Source: Phycisphaerae bacterium (GTDB lineage Bacteria; Planctomycetota; Phycisphaerae; UBA1845). From it: a DNA stretch of 36,078 nucleotides. Made by a program: the position numbers and the translations under genes. Every line of letters begins with the position of its first letter. Position 1 is the first letter of the stretch. The DNA lies in contig JAJDDP010000195.1 of assembly GCA_029260235.1 (NCBI GenBank), positions 1 to 36,078 of the forward strand, given 5' to 3'. Of this stretch, positions 1 to 6,582 are shown piece by piece. Under the pieces are notes generated by a model. The model was not told the origin of the DNA, did no database searches, and saw only the letters and a program-made list of their open reading frames with translations.

Positions 1-69
1 AACCGTTCTAATCTGATGATGTGGGTCGCATCCGATCTGAACACTCGTGACTACGACAGCCCCAGCTAA
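1..69 (+). CDS. possible C-terminal end of an upstream gene (partial)
   Basis: The first forward frame is open from base 1 to a TAA at 67-69 and encodes 22 residues ending in DYDSPS. It could be the tail of a gene that begins outside the window. The piece is too short to recognise and chance openness over 69 bases is quite likely, so this is a tentative call. Confidence 0.22.
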   Translation, partial: NRSNLMMWVASDLNTRDYDSPS

Positions 70-400
70 CCACCCAACTCAACCCCCGATAAGGGATCCG
101 TCGCAGTGGTGGCTGACCATCAGCGGGAATGCTAGCCCGGCCTGGAGTTTGATGTGGCTCATGACGTTTCCCAAGACATGAACGTCGCCCAGAGTCAAGC
201 CGTATGCCACGTTCTCAGCTGCAACCCACCATCAGGCCCCCAGGGGGCAGAACGCCTTAGACGGCAACTCTGAGCATCCTCCGCGAACCAGCATTTGACG
301 GCGAGAATCCGAATCGTAACGCGTTACGTGTCTTGGGAGAGCCATCTAATCCGACACCCTGCCCCGGGCGTCAGGATTGAGATGACCTGACCAACTAGAC
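70..400. other. intergenic stretch with no recognised gene
   Basis: About 330 bases lie between the first stop and the 3' end of the nuclease gene. I see no convincing reading frame, no tRNA or rRNA signature and no clear terminator hairpin with a T tract. It may be 3' flanking or degenerated DNA; nothing in it can be assigned. Confidence 0.4.
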
Positions 401-1396
401 CTACCAAGGACAGCCTTTGTGTAGCCGCTTATTCTCTGGGGCGTGATCATATTCGGCGAGGTTATGAGGCTTGATTTGCTTTACCACCGAACAATCGGGG
501 TGATGGTAGACCTTGCTCTTGCGGCTGCCAACGAATGCCTGGACAGCTGAAGGCTCCTTAGGCTTTGCTGCCTCGTCGAGAGCACCTCCCACCACTCCTT
601 CCTTGAAGATCGAGTTGAGCAGCGTAGCCATCCGTACCCCGGCCATGGACAACCGTTCATCGACGACCGGGATACATCGATCGAAGTAGCTTCGGCCAAC
701 CTGCCCATCCTTGGGGATTTCATACGCATGGCTCAGGGCCAGCTTCCACGACTCCGTAGCCCACAAAGCCGGATCAGTGCTCTTCCACACCGCAAGCTGT
801 TCTGGAGTGATCGCCTGTTGAAGTTCAGTTGCGTACTCGCTCCAGCTCTTCTTCGTCTGACGGATCAGTCCTGAATCCCAGACACGGTGCAAGTTCGTCT
901 TGTTCTGGAAGAACTCGACCTTGATGTCGTTCCCGCCTTTATCTCTCGCCCGTGATGCGTGCAGTGGTTGGTGGACGTCACCGACGAAATGGACCAGGAA
1001 CTTCAGGGCTTCGACGCTCTTCTTGCGGGTAGAATCCTTGTCGCGAAGAACGTTGGCATATTTGGTGATAGCCGAGACCACACAACCCTTCTTCGGGCAG
1101 TCACGATCGAGATCGAATGCACTCTCCCCGGGCTTGATGTTGGCATAGTGCAGCGTGTTAGCCCAACGATACGACGAATCAGATCTGATCTCATCCGCCC
1201 AGGTAGATACGTCGGCCAGACTTTGTTCTTCGAGTAAGGATTGGACAGCAGCTCTGGCCTTGGGAGTCAGGTAGTGAGCTGCAATGGCACCGCTGATCTT
1301 GTGTCCGTCACGTCCCCAGCCAAAGGAAGAGGAAGCTGCCAGAACTAGAAGGACGAGCGACGCTTTTCCGATTAGCCGCATGTTCATGTTTGGCAT
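401..1396 (-). CDS. secreted S1/P1-type nuclease with C-terminal Ada-like zinc-binding tail
   Basis: Zinc-dependent S1/P1 nucleases cleave single-stranded nucleic acid outside the cytoplasm. The N-terminus is a signal peptide (MRLIGKAS followed by a Leu/Val/Ala core), ending before WGRDGHK. In this family the N-terminal Trp of the mature protein and the following His bind zinc. Further family motifs are WADEIR, LHYANI, LVHFVGDVHQPLHA, GGNDIKV and NLHRVWDSGLI, so the three-zinc site looks complete. The last ~40 residues (VYHHPDCSVVKQIKPHNL... KGCPW) resemble the small Ada-type zinc module found at the ends of some bacterial nucleases, but only two of its usual four cysteines are evident. The frame is open to 1471; ATG codons at 1396, 1387 and 1381 place the signal peptide sensibly, and none has a clear ribosome site. 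The gene stands alone on its strand. Confidence 0.9.
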   Translation of the reverse strand: MPNMNMRLIGKASLVLLVLAASSSFGWGRDGHKISGAIAAHYLTPKARAAVQSLLEEQSLADVSTWADEIRSDSSYRWANTLHYANIKPGESAFDLDRDCPKKGCVVSAITKYANVLRDKDSTRKKSVEALKFLVHFVGDVHQPLHASRARDKGGNDIKVEFFQNKTNLHRVWDSGLIRQTKKSWSEYATELQQAITPEQLAVWKSTDPALWATESWKLALSHAYEIPKDGQVGRSYFDRCIPVVDERLSMAGVRMATLLNSIFKEGVVGGALDEAAKPKEPSAVQAFVGSRKSKVYHHPDCSVVKQIKPHNLAEYDHAPENKRLHKGCPW

Positions 1397-1545
1397 GCTA
1401 GCCCGGTTCTGCGGCAGACGCCACGACTTCTCGAAACCGCGTTGGCGTGGTGTGGAGACTTGCTGGCCCATGGGACGACGAGTCGGGGCATGTTACACTC
1501 TTGGAGATGTTGTGAACGCGGAATCCAATTGACAAAGATGGAACA

Positions 1546-2106
1546 ATGGTGCGAAGGCAAGAAGACGAAGGATTTGTTACTGCACTGTATGATAGCCGGG
1601 TAGTACCGATGTTCCCTCAGTTGTTACCGTTCTTCCGCGAGGCGTTTGAAATGGCAGAGGACGGTGCCGAGTGGGTGATAACGCGGTACCGGAAGAATAA
1701 CCAGCACCCGAGAACCCAAATGAGACGCATCATCAAGAAGGCGGGCTTGAAGCCGTGGGAGAAGATCTTCCAGAATTTGCGGGCTAGCTGCGAGACTGAG
1801 CTGATGGACAAGTTCCCGATGCATGTGGTGTGCGAATGGATTGGGCACACGCCGAAGGTTGCAAACGAACACTACCTGCAGACAACGACGGAGCACTTCC
1901 GGAAGGCTGCGGCGGGCGAATGTGCGCTGCAAAATGCGCTGCAGTATCCCACGGAAAGGGGTGGCAAGGAGTGGCACCCGGAACAGGACACCGGCGATAG
2001 CGGCACCGAGAACAATGATTTGCTATCTATTGCCACACATTCCCTGGACCAGATAGGCGAGGTGGGATTCGAACCCACACGTCCTGTAAAGGACAAGGGG
2101 TTTTAA
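1546..2106 (+). pseudogene. tyrosine integrase, C-terminal fragment
   Basis: The product matches the C-terminal half of a tyrosine-recombinase type I associate with Planctomycetota. Family-like stretches are SRVVPMFPQLLPFFREAF, WVITRYR, IIKKAGLKPWEKIFQNLR and CEWIGHTPKVANEHYLQTT. The second catalytic Arg (in QNLRAS), the His of the GH box and the nucleophilic Tyr of EHYLQ are visible. The N-terminal DNA-binding domain and the first Arg box are missing: only a short open stretch precedes the ATG, back to a TGA at 1513-1515. The frame then reads through the antisense of tRNA-Leu and stops within its anticodon loop, so the last ~17 codons are not normal coding sequence. It is probably an inactive relic of an integrated element. 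A short functional protein is unlikely but not excluded. Confidence 0.8.
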
Positions 2107-2138
2107 GCCCCCAGCGTCTGCCATTCCGCCACTCGCCC
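2054..2138 (-). tRNA. tRNA-Leu(UAA)
   Basis: On the minus strand the 85-base sequence folds as a class II tRNA. The acceptor GGGCGAG pairs with CTCGCCT (first pair G-U), with discriminator A. The D arm region is TGGCGGAATGGCAGACGC, typical of tRNA-Leu. The anticodon stem GGGGG/CCCCT encloses loop CTTAAAA with anticodon TAA. A long variable arm (TTGTCCTTTACAGGAC) is followed by T loop GGTTCGAATCC. No CCA is encoded. It reads UUA and UUG codons. Its 3' end faces the integrase fragment. Confidence 0.96.
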
Positions 2139-2149
2139 ACTTGGGTCGG

Positions 2150-2178
2150 AAGGTACGACACAACAGCCATTGTTGCAA
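2150..2178 (-). promoter_or_regulatory. possible promoter of tRNA-Leu
   Basis: On the minus strand TTGCAA (2178-2173) and TACCTT (2155-2150) are separated by 17 bases and end 11 bases before the tRNA 5' end. Only four and three positions match the consensus hexamers, so this is a weak positional prediction. Confidence 0.3.
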
Positions 2179-2308
2179 TGCGCCCCGAGACAGCTTCCAC
2201 ACCCGGGGAGGCCGATTGGAAACTCGCCCCGCGCTTGGCCGTCGTACCTCGAGTGGGCATTGACCTCAACGTTGCAATTCAGGGGCTACGCCGCTTGAAT
2301 AGTCAACC

Positions 2309-2623
2309 ATGGCCTATCAAGAACTTATTTCGGCTGACAAATGCCTTGCCGGATGCGGCGTCTTCGTGGAACTCGATGGAATCGAGTTGGCCGTGTTTCG
2401 ATTGGCTGAGCCTGAGCAGATTGTGGTCATCGATAATTCATGCCCACATGCCAGCGGAAATCTGTCCGGCGGCTGTGTGGAAGGCACCGTGGTTGCCTGC
2501 CCGTGGCACGATTGGAAGTTCGATCTGCTGACTGGCGTATGCACCCATTCTGCAGCTGCCAGGGTGGGGAGATATCCGGCTGAGGTTCGGCAGGGGCAGG
2601 TCTGGGTAGATCTGGCAGGATAA
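2309..2623 (+). CDS. Rieske [2Fe-2S] ferredoxin-like protein
   Basis: This 104-residue soluble protein is a single Rieske domain. The cluster ligands are visible as CPHASG (Cys-Pro-His) and CPWHDWKFD (Cys-x-x-His), spaced about 18 residues apart as in the ferredoxin components of ring-hydroxylating dioxygenases and in NirD-type proteins. It would carry single electrons at a redox partner; no oxygenase, reductase or nitrite reductase gene is nearby, so the partner is unknown. No signal peptide or membrane segment is seen, unlike the Rieske subunit of cytochrome bc1. It converges on the ferritin-like gene with only 21 bases between the stop codons. No clear ribosome site precedes the ATG. Confidence 0.9.
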   Translation: MAYQELISADKCLAGCGVFVELDGIELAVFRLAEPEQIVVIDNSCPHASGNLSGGCVEGTVVACPWHDWKFDLLTGVCTHSAAARVGRYPAEVRQGQVWVDLAG

Positions 2624-2644
2624 CCGCGGGTGTCTCGACGTTGG

Positions 2645-3079
2645 TTAACCGGCTACTTCATCACCGATCAGCTGCCGAATGTAGGTCACGTCAGCCCGCC
2701 GCTGGACGGTAATCTTCTCTGCCAGTCGATGGGCGGTGTCACATCCTACCAGGGTGGGTAGCGTAGACTCATATAGGGCGAGGAGCTCCTGCTCGCGGAC
2801 CTGAACGCGGGGCAGCACTACCTCCAACGAATTGTAGTGGAAGTCGCCACTCATGATGTCCGCCACGGCTGGCTTTGGTTCACCGCCGAGATCGACGAGC
2901 AGAGCAGTCAGCCGAGCAATGTTCTCGACCTGCTGACCCGCCATGCGCCGAATCGCGTCGAATTCTTGTGCGCACTCAGCATCGACATAAACCATCGACT
3001 CAGCAAGGCGAGGCAGGAAGCTGCGAGCTTCTCCAGCCAGCAGTCGATTCAAGATGGGATAGACTTGGCGATCTTCCAT
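2645..3079 (-). CDS. small all-helical protein, ferritin-like fold suspected
   Basis: The 144-residue product is predicted to be almost entirely helical and acidic, with no signal peptide or membrane segment. The stretch MAGQQVENIARLTALLVD followed by LGGEPKP resembles the helix and turn of ferritin-like or bacterioferritin-like domains, where a helix rich in Glu/His ends before LGG.P. A full set of di-iron ligands (ExxH pairs) cannot be identified, so metal binding is uncertain. It starts 24 bases after the nuoN stop on the same strand and is therefore probably the last cistron of the complex I operon. The function is unknown; an iron-handling or structural role is only a guess from the fold. 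Confidence 0.65.
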   Translation of the reverse strand: MEDRQVYPILNRLLAGEARSFLPRLAESMVYVDAECAQEFDAIRRMAGQQVENIARLTALLVDLGGEPKPAVADIMSGDFHYNSLEVVLPRVQVREQELLALYESTLPTLVGCDTAHRLAEKITVQRRADVTYIRQLIGDEVAG

Positions 3080-3103
3080 GCGTAGTCGCTCTGCGGCTGC
3101 CCC

Positions 3104-4714
3104 TTATGGGTGGGCCGTCGTTTGATCGATGGTGCCCACGTCAACGGTCAGAACTGGGGCGGAATAGAGATTCGTAGAAAACCGATCTGCAAAATGCTTG
3201 ATGGGCTGGGCCCAGATGAGCATGGCGATCAGGAGCAATCCGCAGAGGTTTACCATGATGGTTCCAGCCGCTGGCGCCCGAACCGATTCTTGGCCGTCGT
3301 CAGCCAGCATCATCTTGACCACAACTCGCATGTAGTAGTAGAGACTGATCAGCGTGTTTAATACAGCCACGACAAACAGCGTCCAATAGAGCCAACTGGC
3401 TGCGTCGCCCTGCTCAGCCAACGCATACAGAATCCAAAATTTGCCCATGAATCCAGCGAACGGCGGCAAGCCGACCAGCGACATCAGGCAGCAGAGCATG
3501 GGGATAGCTAGCCAAGGCGCCCGGCGAATCAGCCCGCTAAAAGCATTGATGGAGTCACTACCCGTATGCCAGTAGACCAAAGCGACTACACCAAACGCTC
3601 CGAGGTTCATGAACAGATAGATCGATATGTACACGAGTAGCGCGGACACTGCGCTGGCAGCACCGACCGATCCTGGGACCGCGAGGATAGCCACCACCAT
3701 CAACATGTACCCAGCGTGCGCAATAGACGAGTAGGCTAACATCCGCTTGACAGACGTTTGCATGTACGCAGAGAGATTGCCAACCGTGCAAGTCAGCATG
3801 GCCAATATGCCGATACCCCAGGCCAGTGGAGCAAGCGCAGAGATCATCTCAGCCCCGGCAGCAGCGGCCAAGGCATGCACCAAACGCATCAAGAGAATTA
3901 GACCGGCAGCTTTGCTGACGACACTTAGCCAAGTGGTCACCTCGATGCGTGCACCTTGAAAGGCGTCCGGGCACCAGAAGTGGAACGGCACAGCTGAGAT
4001 CTTGAAGCCGATCCCGCAGAAGAAACAGAGCAATGCCACCGCGATAATGACGCCATTTCGTCCCGTGGCAAGGTCAGTCGCAATACCGTCAGCCACTTCC
4101 ACAAAACTCAGCGACTGGTACAAGCCATAGAGCAGGCTGATGCCGTATAGCATGATGGCTGCACTGATCGCACCGAAGATGGCATATTTGAGAGAGACTT
4201 CAGCCGCCGCCCGGTCACGTTTTTCAAACGCGACTATCGCATAGCTGGGTAGCGAAGCCAATTCAATAGCGATGACGATCAATAGCATGTTCAGCGTGCC
4301 AACCATCAAAGCCATGCCCAGCGCAGTGCCCAGCAGCAACACAAAGAACTCGGGCGCATTGCGCTCCGACGCGGATGATCCCATCCACCACATGCCGGTC
4401 ACGCAGGCGGCGAAGAAGAACAAGATCAATTTGAAGAAGCAACTCAGGTTGTCCACCAGAAGCATGGCTGATGCAGGATCCGGCGACATGCCAGCCACCC
4501 CTTGGCCCGACACTTCAGCGGCAACCCGCCAAGTCAACCAACCGGCTGCTGCAATGCCCAACATGACAATCCCGCCGACCAAGCGGGCGCTACGCCCCAT
4601 GATCATCGGCACCGCGAGTACCAAGACGATGGTGGCGACGAGGGTCAGTTCCGGAGAAAACCGAAACAGATCCACGCCTTCAGGAATCCAAGCTTGTCCA
4701 AGTAGTTGATTCAT
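3104..4714 (-). CDS. nuoN: NADH-quinone oxidoreductase subunit N
   Basis: This is one of the three antiporter-like proton-pumping subunits in the membrane arm of respiratory complex I. The 536-residue protein has about 14 hydrophobic segments. Family signatures are IELASLPSYAIVAFEK (with the conserved transmembrane Glu region), the Lys/Phe-rich GFKISAVPFHFWCPDAFQGA, and a Lys-containing helix WLSVVSKAAGLILLMRL. The length is a little above the usual ~480-490 residues. It lies 59 bases downstream of nuoM and is the last nuo gene. The start is an ATG at 4714. Confidence 0.95.
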   Translation of the reverse strand: MNQLLGQAWIPEGVDLFRFSPELTLVATIVLVLAVPMIMGRSARLVGGIVMLGIAAAGWLTWRVAAEVSGQGVAGMSPDPASAMLLVDNLSCFFKLILFFFAACVTGMWWMGSSASERNAPEFFVLLLGTALGMALMVGTLNMLLIVIAIELASLPSYAIVAFEKRDRAAAEVSLKYAIFGAISAAIMLYGISLLYGLYQSLSFVEVADGIATDLATGRNGVIIAVALLCFFCGIGFKISAVPFHFWCPDAFQGARIEVTTWLSVVSKAAGLILLMRLVHALAAAAGAEMISALAPLAWGIGILAMLTCTVGNLSAYMQTSVKRMLAYSSIAHAGYMLMVVAILAVPGSVGAASAVSALLVYISIYLFMNLGAFGVVALVYWHTGSDSINAFSGLIRRAPWLAIPMLCCLMSLVGLPPFAGFMGKFWILYALAEQGDAASWLYWTLFVVAVLNTLISLYYYMRVVVKMMLADDGQESVRAPAAGTIMVNLCGLLLIAMLIWAQPIKHFADRFSTNLYSAPVLTVDVGTIDQTTAHP

Positions 4715-4773
4715 TCGTAATCAATAGGCGTCGGCAACAGCCAGCCCCAGTTCAGATTGCTCTCTTCTATGCC

Positions 4774-6477
4774 CTATCCGCCAAGCATGGCATACGACTG
4801 GTTCATCAGGTCGAAGTGGCGGTTCATCGATACGATGTGATCCACCATCAGGTCGAGGGTGCCATTCATGAAGTTAAACAAAGTGTGCTTGGGAAGAATA
4901 CCCAGCACAATGGCCAGCACCCCAAAGGGCGCCAGAATGAAGACTTCGCGGATTCCCGCATCCGGGAATCCGGCGTATTCCTCGCGAAGTTTGCCCAGAT
5001 AAACCCGCTGGATCAACCAGAGAACATACCCGGCCGTCAAAACAACGCCTGTAGCCGCTAGGACCGCCATGGGCACCGCCCAGCCGAATTGAGACCGGCC
5101 TTCAAAGCATCCAAGCAGCACATAAATCTCACCGATAAAGCCGCACAATCCCGGCAAACCCAACGAGGCGAAGAAGCCCAAGGTTGCCCAGGATCCGTAC
5201 TTGGGCATGGATAGCCACAGACCTCCAAAGTCATTGATCCGTCGGTGGTGGGCACGGTCATAAATCACGCCGACAAGAAAGAAGCACATGGGTGAGCTGA
5301 TCCCGTGGGCGATCATTTGGAACATCGCCCCTTGGAAGCCGGTCTTGTTCATCACCGAAATGCCCAGCAGCACGAACCCCATGTGCGAAACGGAGCTGTA
5401 AGCCACCAGTTTCTTGAAGTCTGTCTGAGCCATAGCGCAGAGCGCCCCATAGAGGATGCTGATCACACCTATCACAGCAATCACGAACGCCCAATCATGG
5501 CCTCCGCCAGGGAAGATCGGATAACAGATCCTCAGGAACCCGTACCCACCCATCTTCAGCAGCACGCCAGCCAGGATCATGCTGATCGGCGTAGGCGCCT
5601 CGACGTGGGCATCAGGCAGCCAGGTGTGGAACGGCACTGCCGGCAGTTTTATGGCAAAACCGATGAATAGCAGGATGAAGGCGAACGGGGCGAATCGGAA
5701 ACCCATCAACATAGTCGATGCAGCCCCGAAATGATCTTGGATGGCCTGGTTGGTGGCTAACTCGATCAGATCGAACGTGCCGCCGGTGATCATCACATCC
5801 GGCCTGTATCCGCTGGCGATGCCTTCGACCCCTCCGCTGGCCATGGCTTGATGTACTGCATCGGCGCTGTAGAAATACATGCCCAACAACGCAACCAACA
5901 TCAACACACTGCCAGCCAGCGTAAACAGGAAAAATTTGATGGCTGCATACTCGCGCCGCACACCGCCCCAGACGCCGATGAGAAAGTACATCGGCAGCAA
6001 CATGATTTCCCAGAAAATGTAGAACAGGAAGAAATCCAGGGCGACAAAGACACCCAGCATGCCGGTCTCAAGCAACAGGAAGAGCACGAAGTAGGCTTTT
6101 CTTCCCTTGTTGACTTTCCAATGCGAGAAGTTCCAACTGGCTACGCAGGAGAGGAACATCACCAAGGTGGTCAAGATCAACAGCGGAAAACTAAGCCCAT
6201 CGACACCCAGGAAGTACTCGATGGTGAAGCCTTCGCCAGTGATCCAGGGGATTCGTTGCACGTAATGCAGAAACCCATAGCCGCTGCCAAAGACGGACTC
6301 CGCTTGGGCAGGGTCACCCCCGGCGAGGAATGTCCTAAACAGCAGGAGCGACACGACCAACGTGGTCAAAGTCGTCCCAACGGCGATCACCCGCGTCAAA
6401 GCCTTGGGCAGCAGCATGATCGCTACCGCACCTATGCTCGGCAGGAAAACGATCCAGGACAGCAGTGAACTTTCCAC
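4774..6477 (-). CDS. nuoM: NADH-quinone oxidoreductase subunit M
   Basis: This is the second antiporter-like proton-pumping membrane subunit of complex I. The 567-residue product has about 14 membrane segments. The key motifs are FYIFWEIMLLPMYFLIGVWG (channel Glu) and AIKLPAVPFHTWLPDAHVEA, followed by PTPISMILAGVLLKMGGYGF (channel Lys residues). It reads from a GTG start at 6477; the N-terminal MESSLLSWIVFLPSIGA gives a typical first helix. The gene is 105 bases downstream of nuoL and 59 bases upstream of nuoN. Confidence 0.96.
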   Translation of the reverse strand: MESSLLSWIVFLPSIGAVAIMLLPKALTRVIAVGTTLTTLVVSLLLFRTFLAGGDPAQAESVFGSGYGFLHYVQRIPWITGEGFTIEYFLGVDGLSFPLLILTTLVMFLSCVASWNFSHWKVNKGRKAYFVLFLLLETGMLGVFVALDFFLFYIFWEIMLLPMYFLIGVWGGVRREYAAIKFFLFTLAGSVLMLVALLGMYFYSADAVHQAMASGGVEGIASGYRPDVMITGGTFDLIELATNQAIQDHFGAASTMLMGFRFAPFAFILLFIGFAIKLPAVPFHTWLPDAHVEAPTPISMILAGVLLKMGGYGFLRICYPIFPGGGHDWAFVIAVIGVISILYGALCAMAQTDFKKLVAYSSVSHMGFVLLGISVMNKTGFQGAMFQMIAHGISSPMCFFLVGVIYDRAHHRRINDFGGLWLSMPKYGSWATLGFFASLGLPGLCGFIGEIYVLLGCFEGRSQFGWAVPMAVLAATGVVLTAGYVLWLIQRVYLGKLREEYAGFPDAGIREVFILAPFGVLAIVLGILPKHTLFNFMNGTLDLMVDHIVSMNRHFDLMNQSYAMLGG

Positions 6478-6582
6478 AGCGATCTAGTCCGATCAAAAAC
6501 TCGCCCGACCCCCCTCTTGCCTACTGCTAGTCGTCCAAACGACCAGGAAAAGCAGAGGTTCAAAGCGATACACCAAAACTGA

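Noticed and set aside
2272..2300. TTGCAA-17-TTGAAT as a promoter for the Rieske gene
   Set aside because: The hexamers match only four positions each and the start would fall at the ATG; too weak to list as a feature.
5848..6468. 206-codon forward open frame rich in Gln, His and Glu
   Set aside because: It mirrors hydrophobic codons of nuoM on the opposite strand and has no independent support.
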